Source: Takakia lepidozioides
Taxonomy: Eukaryota; Streptophyta; Takakiopsida; Takakiales; Takakiaceae
Direction of reading: 5' to 3'
DNA length: 64,000 bases
Assembly (NCBI GenBank): GCA_030704615.1
Contig: CM060731.1
Coordinates: forward strand, 94,714,756 to 94,778,755
Shown here: piece after piece, positions 22,801 through 33,494 of the stretch
Numbering within the stretch: position 1 is the first letter of the stretch
How the letters are laid out: every line of letters begins with the position of its first letter
Position numbers and translations under genes: made by a program
Notes under the pieces: model-generated
The model's database searches: none
Seen by the model: only the letters and a program-made list of their open reading frames with translations
What the model was told of the DNA's origin: nothing

Positions 22801-22951
22801 GGCCCCACAACTGCTACTGTTGGAGCTCATTTTTCTGGAATATTGTCTGTCTCATTCCAGGAGTTTTGGGCATTTCATTACACTGCAAAACAAAGTCTAA
22901 TGCATCAAAATGCAATTGAAAAAATCCATATGGTGGATTCCCTTTGCCCCA

Positions 22952-25095
22952 TCAATGATTTCTGGAATCCCGACGGAGGAGTTTGTGCAGCTCGTTCACG
23001 CTCAACGCTGGTGCATGAATAAAGTCATCAATAGTCAAGTTCATCCTCAACCTCTTCAGGTAAATGTAATACAGATGATTGCACGGATAATACTTTGAAC
23101 CCTTCTTTGCTTCCATCAACGAGAAGTCCGACAATTGCAAGTCGGCTCCACTCCAATCGTAATTGTGTATATGTCATCGCGTACAGCTGAGCCGGCCGTT
23201 GCCATCCGATAAATACGCCCAAGGCCGGGTGGGGGTACGTCCAGGGTGTCGTCTCTTCACTCTTCCGAATCGCATTGTGGGATGTGCAGAATTGTCCAAT
23301 CCGCCTCTACTGGACCGAGCAGTCTGCAATGGTTGGGTTTGAGGAACTGGAAATACGTGGGCCGGGACGTCGATGCATTGCACCATTCAAAATCCTGCTG
23401 CAGAAAGAGCATCCGCCTCATTCTGAGAGAGGTTGCAACCCGGTGCAACAGGCCAGACGCCCGGAGGCTCCGGCATTCCCTGAATCCCGTACTTGGGCTT
23501 GCCAAATACACAGGTCATTATGTCGTGCCTACAAAACCAAAACGTCTGCGTTGTGGCGTGAGCAAATGTGGGAGTAAAAAATCTGCCGCTGAAATAAGGT
23601 GCAGGTACAGCACCGTGTGGGTTCCTCCGAATCATCTCACCACAGCGTGCTCTCGTATCCACCCGGATGGCGCAGCACTTCCCTCGAAATGCCGGCAATG
23701 TCCTTGCAATTCTCCATTGTGACTCCGACACTCTTGTCTCCACAATGGGTATGTTGTACTGCGTTACTACAGATGCTCGTTATGTTCCTCGGGCACGTGC
23801 CCTGTGCTCAAAGGAGATGGCGATCTTGAACGTGCAGGACTTGCGGTGCTCGACGAGACCTCCTCGGGCAACATCATGGGACCACGAGGGAGCGTGCGAA
23901 TATTCTTGTCAGCTCGCCATGAATCCTCTTCTCCGCTAGGTGCCTCGTCAAGTCTTCGTCTCACTAGACGGGTGTGAACATCTCCTTCCAAGTGTTCGCC
24001 TCTTCGAAGCAATGGCGTGTCCCGAAGACCCTCTCGCAAAGCTGCCGCCCACTTCCGAGGATTCTTCGATCTGGAGGCAGACCGCATCAGCATTTCCTGC
24101 CTGTCCGGCCCTAAGCCCCACTGTTTTCCTAAGCCCCACTGTTTTCCTTTCAAGAACTCGTTGTACCTGCATTGCTGCATAATTGACCTCACAATGTCCT
24201 CCGTTGTGGCAGTGAGGATGTCCACCAGATGCGCCGCAGAGGAGGCACGCCAGGAAGAATGTACTGATTCAGCCATGTTTGTTGTCGGCATGTCGGTGTC
24301 GGAGTCGAGACATTTCCTGCACATGCACATGTTCAGGTTACAAGCAAGTTACAAATAATGAGTAGCATAATATTCAACGGGACGCGAATTCGTCCAACTC
24401 ACCTCCTGCATATAGTCGCCGAACTGGAGGAAACGATAATGCCACCATGCTAGCCAACTGACCATTGCTCCCTCGTCTGATTTCTTTACAGCACATGACG
24501 TTGTCCACCAAGCCCGTATACATATAAACTGTGTCTCTGCATCATCCAAGGTGGGAGCACGCTTCCACGCAAGACACATGGAACGGTGCTCCTCTCTGAA
24601 ATCTGGCACCACGAGCCTGGTTGTGTACTGCGACAAGCTCTGCAGAAAATGGAACCCAAGATCTCTCCTTGCCTTTCTTGGAACATTGGGGTCTTCCCCG
24701 TACACCCTTCGGATGGCAGCCCAATTTGCTTGTGCGTTGTCCGCCACGAAACCTCGGAAATTGGGAGGGGGCAATCCTGCCCTGGCCATCTGTTCGTTTA
24801 TTCCCTGCCAAAAAAGCATCTCCAATTGTGTGTCCTCTCCTTTCATCTCACAAATAGCAATTGTCATTAGCATCCTGCAGTGGGTGTCGTAGACATGTGC
24901 ACCCATTGTCACCCACTGGTGATTTGTAATTCGCTTGATATGGTCGAACATGACCCAACTGTTTGACAAGTCCCCACTTGTCATCCGGTGGACCAGTTCG
25001 ACGCCGCTGCCAGGCCCACACGTGGACATTTTGAATACAAAACAACGATCTGCCTCAGTCCCTTGTCCTGGAAACCTACTTCCATGACGACACAA
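22952..25095 (-). pseudogene. MULE-like transposase (element 2)
   Basis: Clear homologue of the element 1 transposase but visibly diverged. The catalytic domain (25095-24395) has WVMFDHIKRITNHQWVTMG and GFVADNAQANWAAIRRVYG. An intron follows, then DSDTDMPTTNMAESVHSSW, an R/S-rich linker and a Cys/His block with FCRHDIMTCVFGKPKYG (about 23520). The SWIM finger at about 23150-23050 has lost its CxC pair (LQLSDF where element 1 has CNCTDF) but keeps a CNH. A short in-frame duplication KQWGLGKQWGLG lies near 24130. Everything N-terminal to RFPGQG is missing, replaced at 25095. Confidence 0.75.
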
Positions 25096-25470
25096 GGTGA
25101 ATCATTCGGAAAAATACTATTATCCACTGCAACTGGAGTTTGCATCCGATTCTGAAGCACTACTATCTATATAGACCCTAGCCTTGCTGTGCACACCAGC
25201 CCGACGGTCGCAAAGCAGAGGGGAGGGGAGATGCTTGCAGACTAAACTCTTTGGCTGCAGCCTCCGCATAGCATGGCAACTTTAGGACGGTTGGTGGACT
25301 GGGGAAGAAGTCCGGGTTGGCAAAGAAAGGGAGACTCCTGGGCATCTTAGGTCTCCTGCAAAAACAGCATAAAGTTGCAAGTCAAATAAGCACTTGGACA
25401 GCACTGTCGAGGGCAGACTCATGAATAAAAAAAAAAGACAGAAGGATGCCAGATAGTATATGGTGTAGAC

Positions 25471-26518
25471 TTACTCACAGTCAAAATCGTCGTCAATCTC
25501 CATGTCCTCGTAATCCAACACTACTGCCACAACCGCCTCCTTATCTGTTTGTGTGCCAGAAGATGAGCCCTCATGAAGAGGAGCTATTACCTCCTTGTAA
25601 AGCTCCGCATCGGCCTCAAAGGCGAACACATGCCTTCCTGCTGCCTTGTACGCATGGAATGAGGCCCCTGCATGGAAAGAATGCACGATGAGTGAAGACA
25701 ACCACGTACCGAGACACAGATGCAATTCAAAGTTGGGTAATGCAAAACTGACAGATAGAAAAAAAACAAGCACTTGTTCCAAGAGTGTCAGGGGCAAGTT
25801 GTTCATTCCAAGACTTAACGACCTTCATTCCCCCGGACTTGAGGAAGCTGGCTGCAAGCTGTCGCTTGCACCTAGCATTGGCTGCTTGGAAAGTAAAGTA
25901 TGACGCCTCCCAAAGGGAGCGTAACTTATGGTGTCTCTTCACCACAAGGGCTATTGCCTTCCAGCTGAAAGGTGGACACCTTCATGACACACCAGACCGT
26001 GGTTTGAACCCACAACCACATCCAACGTGGTATGTGCCAATTACCACTGGGCTACATGCTGGTTATCTTGGCTGCTTAGAGGATGAGCAATGCTCCATTG
26101 TCAGCCAAGAAGTTCCCACAGAACCTGAACACCGGCCAGGCCCGTAACGCTCGTCCCAGGCATTCCATGCGGGGCTCCCACTCTCCGCAGGAACATCCGG
26201 GACTGCCAGCCCATCGGGAATGTCGAAAACCACAAGCTCGCAGGCAAACGCTTTCTTCTCACCGGTCACCCAGGATGGCCCTTTTGCAGTCTACACATCG
26301 AACAATGAAATCATTCCCACTGAGAAGACTTGCAGACAGGAAAGAGAAATGATTGAAAACAAAGACGGTGGTAGCCTGAAATGAAATACCAAAGTGAGGA
26401 ATGATGACAATGTCTCCCAGGTAGGGGACTTCGCCACACCAGCTCCTTTCTTTCGAGATGCCATCATGTCCAGGAAGCCCTTGTTGACAGTTTTGTGTGG
26501 AAACTGAGGACCAACCAC
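25471..26518 (-). pseudogene. methyltransferase homologue (element 2)
   Basis: Spread exons on the minus strand. VNKGFLDMMASRKKGAG (about 26500) parallels VNESFLAALDGRAA of element 1. ELVVFDIPDGLAVPDVP (about 26220) repeats the DIPDG motif. An exon opening after TGCAG near 25675 encodes ASFHAYKAAGRHVFAFEAD, matching ASMWAGRFSDRHLFAYEED, and an acidic tail ends at 25471. The intron before ASFHAY falls in the same codon phase as in element 1 (the Gly codon is split after its first base), so the intron is ancestral. A block at 25945-25727 (KRQLAASFLKSGGMKVVKSW) may be the intervening domain. Frames are broken between blocks. Confidence 0.5.
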
Positions 26519-26631
26519 TCTGTCGGGGTGAGGGAGTCTCCGTAACTCATTTCATCCATATAACTCTTTTAATCCGCATTTACAACTCCATTCCTTCATT
26601 TTCTATGGGTCGATAATACATCCAGTCTTTA

Positions 26632-26770
26632 ACCATCCACTCATCCATTGTTCATGCATCGCTATGCATATGTCCATCCAACAGTCATCTTGCATTCATC
26701 CATTCTTCAATTATTCATCCACCATTCATCCAATATTCATCCAACATTCATCCAACAGTCATCCAAATAC
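26632..26770. repeat. short tandem repeat, ATTCATCCA-type units
   Basis: Irregular tandem repeat of CATCCA / ATTCATCCA(A)C units, clearest at 26695-26765. No coding signal. Confidence 0.7.
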
Positions 26771-26954
26771 ACACAATATGTATTCTAGAAAATTCTGCAC
26801 CACTTGTTTGTATGCACTCATTCCTGCGGACATAGGTCTCCCGAGGCTTCCACATCCGCGGTTGTAGGCCCATGCACCCTATTGCGTGAGAATCTTTCCG
26901 CTCACGGATTGGCATCTTCTCGCTCATGTGAGCCGCTCACGGACTAGCACTCCC

Positions 26955-28677
26955 CTTCCTTGAACCCTTGTTACGTTGGCTGGCCCGTGGTAACCTTGGA
27001 TACAAATACAAAACATCCTCCAGTGAAATTTCCGTAGCAGCTTACGCTGACGACCTTGCCATTCTTGCACGTGCAAACCCCAACATCTCAACCGATAGGT
27101 GGACAAACTATCCCGCTTCAATCAGTGGTCTGGTATGGAGCTAAGCCTTCACAAATGCGCAATCACTGCAACCACATACCATAGTAAATTCACAGAATCC
27201 ACGATAGCCTCCCACTATAAGCTCCATATACACTATCAACAAAAACCCTTCCCCTTTTTAGGCCCGGACGAACCCTACACTTATCTGGGCATACAACTGG
27301 TTCCGGGCCCCACATTATCAATCACCCCTAACCCCCCACCAACCCCTGACCAACCGAAGCTTTTATTAAAAAGCTATCCTCACAAAACCCAAACTCACTC
27401 GACTCATTCGGTGCCATGTGGATACTACTATCTCAGCTCAATACCTGGTCTAACCATGACTGTGACCAGAGCCCATAACCGTTCCTACTATAGAAGACAC
27501 AAAATAACAAACACCTCTTTTCTAGCACACACCACAACCAACTCATGTCTCCCAAACCCAGCCAATAGACGCTCGATACATTTGTTACCCCCTCGTCGCC
27601 CCTAATTTTCATATACAAATCTCTGAATGCAACCCCGACAAAGATATTGACCAAATCTCCCCCATCATATGCCCCAGTCGCATAGCATCCAACATCTACA
27701 CATTTAACAGCCACTTCATCGGCTCTATCCCTCATGTCAAGCTCGCCTGGCTCTGGAACAGATATACCGCCTCGACCGCCACCACTACCCAGTTACAACC
27801 CCCAAAGCAAGACTTCGCAACTAAAGTCTGTTGGCTTCTAGACATATACCTACGTGACACCCCCACCAAAAAACCCCGCACCCTCAACAAACTAGCTCAA
27901 ACCTACATCCATAGCACCATCCCTCCGGACATGCTCAAATTTCTCATCACCTCATTCCAACTTACCCACTCATATTACTCAAGTCCACTCACTTGTCCCC
28001 TTGAGCTCTCCTCCTATGACAGCCCACACCCTCGGGATTGTGTATTCGGTGCCCTCAGCTCCACCACTCAACATACATGGTCAGGTGGTGGCCTCGCACA
28101 TCCACCACCTGGGTCCCTTACACATGAGGCTCTCCAATGGGCGCGCTTTGCCGCTCATTCCTCCCCCGCTGCCACCACTATCCTCATTCTCAACAAGCAA
28201 CGACCACCTGACCACCAACACCCCCTTCTACAACTCCCCCCAGAGGTCACACCATTAGCCGCCATAGAACCCAACCATCTCCGCTATACGCACAACTTGC
28301 CCTTTCCTACATACCTCCGCCATAAGGAATCTACTCTAACCCTACTTCTGCTTGTCCAAGCTACTCCCCGCACCCCCATACCCCCAGACTTTTTCACCCG
28401 CCTCACTCATCTCTTGTCCGATACCCGTGGCATGTTACTTACCACCTACCCGTCCCCACCATCACATAGCCTCCCGCCAGACCACCCCCTAGACCACAAC
28501 CTAACAAAAACTGGGCCAATACCCCCCCCGCCCCGTTACCCTCCATAACACCGCCTCCCATGACGCCCCGCCGGTTCAGCTGGGGCTTACCTCCCCCAAA
28601 TACCCCCCACTCCATTCACACTACACAGACGGCTCCCACTCTGACTCCCATGCTGGATACGGCGTATACCATGCTGC
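26955..28677 (+). pseudogene. LINE fragment: reverse transcriptase, unknown/Dam-like domain, RNase H start
   Basis: 5'-truncated non-LTR retrotransposon. SEISVAAYADDLAILARAN at about 27015-27070 is the RT catalytic motif. After a one-frame shift come DKLSRFNQWSGMELSLHKC and YTYLGIQLVPG, the usual thumb region. A second block (27931-28548) has SYDSPHPRDCVFGALSS, WSGGGLAHPPPGSL and ALQWARFAAHSSPAATTILI; the W-x-G-x-G-x-A-H-P-P pattern may be a Dam-like methyltransferase motif IV, but that is weak. HYTDGSHSDSHAGYGVYHA at about 28617-28672 is the start of an RNase H domain, cut exactly where element 3 begins. Confidence 0.65.
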
Positions 28678-29154
28678 GGGGGCTGCTATTTCATGAGCCA
28701 TGAGCCATGAGCGCATGAGCCATTAGCGGCATGACCATGAGCATAGTCCGTAAGTGTCAAAAAAACATGAGCAGTACTATTTTCCGGAAATGAGTGTCCG
28801 CGGGAATAGGGTTTAGGGTGTCACGGTCATAGGGGGAGAAGGAGCTCACGATGAAGGAGGTTCGGCAATGTTTTTTAGAATTACATATTGAAAGGCAATT
28901 TTTCGCGAATGGTAGGGTGGTACTGCTCTGTACAATGGGGGCCCATTTCAGCCTACCAGCCACTTGCAAAATCCACCCACACTCCCAATCCCAAACGAAA
29001 TGAGGAATGATGCATTATGGGAACGATGGATACATAATAGAACAAAAAGACGGCACTATGGGGTTTTTATTGATCCACATGAATTGCATTTGAAGCACGT
29101 CTACTGTGCTGATTGTGCAAACAAATCTTTAGCCATGTGCCTTCTGAATGCAAG

Positions 29155-29868
29155 TCACGTTGTCAATGGGACTTCGACTGCTCTGAAAACTAGCTCATGA
29201 GTCATCGGGCTCCTCCAAGTAAACTAGATTACAGCCGTTGTACCGCCCCTGTTGATGTTCACCACAATGTTGTGCCCTTCAATCATACCACCATTGAATA
29301 TGGAAAGCTTCACGTTTTCGTCATCCACACCAATGCAAATGTCCCCATACAATGGAGAAGAGGAGCGCACTCCTTCAGGAGAATACGTCTCTCCGATGGA
29401 AGCCACCCACGTCCACTGGCAGCAGTTCCATTGCAACAGCATAGCAGTGCGCATTCTTCTGCATGGGTGCCCGTTGTAGCTGGGAAAATCGGAATCAAGG
29501 ATGCGCAGGAGCCACGGACTCCTCAGACCAAGATCGTCACCCCGCTTGAAAGCGTAGTGGCCTGGGATATACTCAAAAGCGGACAATGTTTCCACATTCG
29601 AACCAGTATCTTCTGTGTAAACTGTGTACCAGATAACGATGTCTCCCGATGTGGCCGAATACATTGCATAATCGAAGCCTCCATAAGGGCAGTCGTCCCG
29701 GTTCCGGAAGCACGGCATCCTTGCAAAGGAGGACCTGAGGATGTCTTTGATGCCGATGACAATGACCTTGCGGACAACAACGAAGCCCTTAGATTTTTGA
29801 AATGATGAGAAGCGGAAGAGCAGTGCGGGCTCCAATAATGGAGCATCTGGGTCCCACGTACCCACCAA
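29155..29868 (-). pseudogene. small element protein 1 (element 3 copy)
   Basis: Best-kept copy of the unknown small protein, about 235 residues. Blocks: MPCFRNRDDCPYGGFDYAM, SGDIVIWYTVYTEDTG, FKRGDDLGLRSPWLLRILD, WNCCQWTWVASIGETYSP, SPLYGDICIGVDDENVKLSI and GGMIEGHNIVVNI. A TAG at about 29223 stops the frame 22 codons early; the tail HELVFRAVEVPLTT continues in frame after it. No ATG precedes the first shared block, so the start may be MPCFRN or an upstream exon. AATAAA lies on this strand near 29070. No family recognised. Confidence 0.6.
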
Positions 29869-30140
29869 TCATCGTGTAACGTGTTCATCACGCCAGCGGT
29901 GGATGAACCGATACCTCTTTTTCATCCACGGGGTATAATTTGAAATCTGCCACCGAAGTCCATCCCCCGGATGGAAATTCGGACATCGAAGGGGGGATGG
30001 ACTTCATCGTCTCGAGTGGCTATAGGCCCACCTGACACTTACTGCCCATAGTTTGCATGGCAGGGAAGGAAACTGAAATGGCTACATTCATGGAGCAGCC
30101 AATCTTCATCCGTGCAGGTTCCTGTAGGGGGGAAATTTAA
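29869..30140. promoter_or_regulatory. shared upstream region of the divergent small-protein pair
   Basis: About 270 bp between the 5' sides of small protein 1 (minus) and small protein 2 (plus). It contains a GATGGACTTC inverted pair (29957-30003: CCATCCCCCGGATGG and GGGGGGATGGACTTC) and is conserved in element 1 at about 17600-17860. Likely a bidirectional promoter, by position only. Confidence 0.35.
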
Positions 30141-30827
30141 ATGTGCCCTGGAGTGTTTGTGAGGAATTGCAGCGTTTGCTTGAACTTCTTCCAGCCACCG
30201 CGCTGCTGCCTCCTCCATCCGGGAGCTGCTGTCATTGAGCGTACTCCGCTACTCTTTTTCAAGGATGCCGCTCACTGCCCTTATCATGGCCACGATTATG
30301 CTATGTTCAAACCAGAATCAGGAGACATCATTGTCTGGCTCTCTGTTTTCACAGACGCTTCTAGAATCAAGCGGGAGTCTTTGCGCGCAATGGAGTATTT
30401 GGAGGGCTATTACCGCTTTGAGTGAGGTGAGGGCGAGGGCCAATGCGGTCCGTGGGTCCTGAAAATTGTTGACCTCGATATACCAAGGCGGAATGGGATG
30501 CCGGACAGATCACGCACGGCCTCGTTTTGGCGCTGGAACTGCTGCCAGTGGACCAGCAAGGACGGCACCGGGGAAAACTATATTCGTGGAGTTCACTCCG
30601 CTCTTCCAGTGTATGGAGACATTCGGCTGAGTTGCGAAGACGAATTGCACGGGCACATGAGGCCCACAGTGACCTTGTCAATGTATGATGGTGGTATGAT
30701 TGATGGGCATGACATTGTCGTCAGCTCCACCAAGGGCACCAGAATGACCGCATTGCAGTTTACCTCGAGGTGCCGCATCAGTAATGAGATTGTTTTGAGG
30801 GCTATCGAAGTTCCGTCGACTTGGTGA
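30141..30827 (+). pseudogene. small element protein 2 (paralogue of protein 1)
   Basis: About 229 codons with one in-frame TGA at about 30423. It aligns end to end with protein 1: CPYHGHDYAMFKPESGDIIV with FGGFDYAMYSATSGDIVIW, PWVLKIVDLDIP with PWLLRILDSDFP, WNCCQWT, PVYGDIRLS, MYDGGMIDGHDIVV, and the ending EIVLRAIEVPSTW. The stop lies where protein 1 has Arg (FERGDD / FE*GEG), so it is a nonsense change. AATAAA at about 30896. The shared residues D-Y-A-M, S-G-D-I, W-N-C-C-x-W-T and Y-G-D-I mark the family. Absent from element 1. Confidence 0.6.
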
Positions 30828-31114
30828 CGCCCATGTAGAAGGAGGAAGGGCTTAGATTTGTCTGGAGTTGCTAAATGTGAGACACCGTGTTCGATCAATA
30901 AAACAACCCATCGTACCTCACTTCTGTATGCTTGTGTTTCATTGTGTTCAAGAACTGCCGTAATTGGCCCACTGTTTACAATTTAAGGTCTCATTTCTAC
31001 AATGTGTCTGTCCATATGAATATACCAGAGTCAGCGATATCAGAGTCCTGAGGTGAAGGAAATCCATGTATGAGTAAAAGGAAACATGTACATGCCGAAG
31101 CTCGGAAATCGACA

Positions 31115-32000
31115 ATGGAATGCGGCACCGCATTTCCGGAGAGCACAATAGAATGCGGTGCTGCATTCCCGTCGAAGGGTCTGGAATTGGACAAACAGCG
31201 ATGTCCGTTCTGAAAATGCGGCACCGCATTTCCATGTCCGTCATCAAAATTTCGTATTGGACAATGGAATGCGGTGCCGCATTTCCGTCCAAGGGTCTGG
31301 AATTGGACAAACAACGATGTCCGTTCTGGAAATGCCGCACCGCATCTCCATGTCCGTCATCAAAATTTCGTATTGGACAATGGAATGCGGAGCCGCATTT
31401 CCGTCCAACAAGACGGAATGCCCACACGGGTCTGGAATTGGACAAACAATGATGTCTGTTTTGGAAATGCGGCGCCGCATTTCCATGTTTGGCAATCGAA
31501 AGTTCTTATTGGACAATGTAATGCGGTGCCGCATTTCCGTCAAAGGGTCTGGAATTGGACAAACAACGATGTCCGTTCTGGAAATGCGGCGCCGCATTTC
31601 CATGTACGTAATCGAAATTTGTTATTGGACAATGGAATGCGGTGCCGCATTCCCGTCTAGCATCATGAAATGCAGAGCCGCATTTCCGTCGATGGGTCTA
31701 CAGTTGGAAAAACGTCCATCTCCAAAATGGAAATGCGGCACCGCATTTCCATGTCCGCCATTTAGATAACGTGTTCGACCTGCGGGGTGGCATTTCCATT
31801 TACCTCCATGGAAGGAGCTGGCAATCGGCAAAATTGCCGTGTCGAACAGTTTCTGATGTCCAAACCATGAAACGGAAAATTGTTCTTGCCCCGGTTTTGG
31901 AAATGCGGTGCCGCATTTCCAAAGGAGGTTTTTGTAGTTGCCACATTTCCATTCCTACATGGAAATGCGGTGCCGCATTTCCGATTTTGGGAGGGACGTG
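31115..32000. repeat. palindrome array B (element 3)
   Basis: Palindrome centres measured at 31126, 31159, 31222, 31275, 31338, 31391, 31473, 31527, 31590 and 31643, so spacings of 33, 63, 53, 63, 53, 82, 54, 63 and 53. A larger unit of about 116 bp carries two palindromes with two alternating linkers (one with GTCTGGAATTGGACAAACA, the other with TTCGTATTGGACAATGG). The region further right to 32000 has sparser units. Confidence 0.95.
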
Positions 32001-32118
32001 GTTTGGACGATGGTGTCGTTGAGAAGCACATGGGAGAGGGGACATGAAGGATGGGGAGAATTTCCTTTATATACTCTGGAAGAGAATTTAAATGTACAGA
32101 GAGTTCATTAAAATTCTA

Positions 32119-33494
32119 TTAATCTTGAAAATCATCAGTATTGTCGTCCTGTCCTTGACTGTCCTGTTCCGCCTCCACCCCGTCATTGCCTTTCTCATCT
32201 CCAGCGGACTGCTCGTTGGCCAGGCTTTCGAAAATCCCATCTTCCCCTTGCGGAACCGACCATCTCACCTCCGTTGGGTCGTCGTCCTCCCTGTCTGCAT
32301 CGCTCTCATCCGCTGAATCACATATGAACTTTCGCACCCGTCTACATGTCTCAGCTGTTGCCAACTCTTTCCTTATCCTTTTGTCCTCCCTAGCCCTCTC
32401 CAAAATCTGCTCTACTTTACTGGGATTCTCACAGCGTCTAATCGCTGTATTTGCGAGTTTAGCTGCATAACTAGGAAGGGAGTAGTCCTTCACCGGCCTC
32501 GTCATGAAGTCGGCCCTCGCAAAGAACGGGACATTCTTCCTGGCAAGAAGTGTAGGCCCTACATGTTTCGAAACGGATCCTGGAATCGTGCACATAACAA
32601 TCACCAACGAGACAATGAGAACCACAGTCCGGAAATGCGTTTGACAAAAAATCACCAGAAGGCTTTGCAAACTTACAATGTTTGCACTCACTCGTATTCC
32701 GGGTTCTCCTCGGCATCAATGTCCATTGTCTCTTCCTCCGACTCCGATGAATCCGAGGAGTCTTTCCACAAGCTCTCCGTCCGGAATATCCAAGATGATC
32801 ATATCGCAAGACCACTCAGTGGCATTTCCGCCCCTCCTACAATCCTTGTCTGCACACACCCTCTCAAAGAACGAGACCATCTTCAGAAAACCCAGGGGTG
32901 TGTCGGAAGGCTCTTGGCAGCCGCCTTCTTCAGTGCTCTGCCTTCAGACCCTCCATGGTCTTCATGTATGCCAACTTGGCTGCCCGTCCATCCAAAGCCG
33001 CCAAGAAACTCTCATTACACACTGGACTACTGTATCGGGATCCACTTTCGGCTCTTCATTTCCACCGGCTCGAAAGGGTGCCCCCCCGGGGGGTTGAAGA
33101 GTGCCTTCTTTGCCGAGCCTGTTCTCGTCCCTCTTGTGACAACGGTGGGCACAGGGGATTTTGGCTGCGTTTCGGGGGGTGGGCTGGTTGCAAAGTCTCC
33201 ATCGGAGTCCTCTTCGTCACCCTCTTCCTGCTCTATCTGTTTCTGCTTCTTCGTTTTCTTGGGTGTCACAACTGCTGCTCCTTGCTGGCGAGTTCTCTTC
33301 TTCGACCCCTTCTGTTGAGCCTGCACAACTGCATCCACCGTCTTCTGTGCCATCTCAGCTGCCTTTCTGGATTGTTCCAGAGCAGCGGCTTCCTTTGCCG
33401 ACTCTGGCCCAGCAGGGACATGTCTTTCCTTTCTCTTCTCTTCTGCTTTCGCGTGCAGATCTTTCTCAGACTCGTCAACAATTCCGCCAGACAT
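32119..33494 (-). pseudogene. methyltransferase gene with core deleted (element 3)
   Basis: Starts MSGGIVDESEKDLHAKAEE at 33494 and shares the linker with KKRTRQQ and KTKKQKQ. After a frame break near 33027 it reads SFFERVCADKDCRRGG and CDMIILDIPDGEL, then jumps at about 32765 directly into the acidic tail (SSDSSESEEE). Compared with element 1, about 820 bp between 15071 and 15888 are gone, including the region before motif I and motif I itself. GGAAG is present at both edges in element 1, suggesting a microhomology deletion. The C-terminal tail is better kept than in element 1 (ARADFMTRPVKDYSLPSYAA, VEQILERAREDKRIRKEL) and stops at 32119. Confidence 0.6.

Larger units (their letters stand above)
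22254..26940. mobile_element. element 2: diverged relative of elements 1 and 3
   Basis: Left end CTATTTCATAAGCATGAGCGG at 22254 with the family's terminal layout, then a diverged palindrome cluster, a minus-strand transposase cut at 25095, and minus-strand methyltransferase exons (26518-25471). In elements 1 and 3 the methyltransferase points away from the transposase on the opposite strand, so this copy is rearranged or composite. A possible right end is the CGCTCATGTGAGCCGCTCACGG stretch at about 26920-26942. 25100-25440 shows no recognisable gene. Confidence 0.5.
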
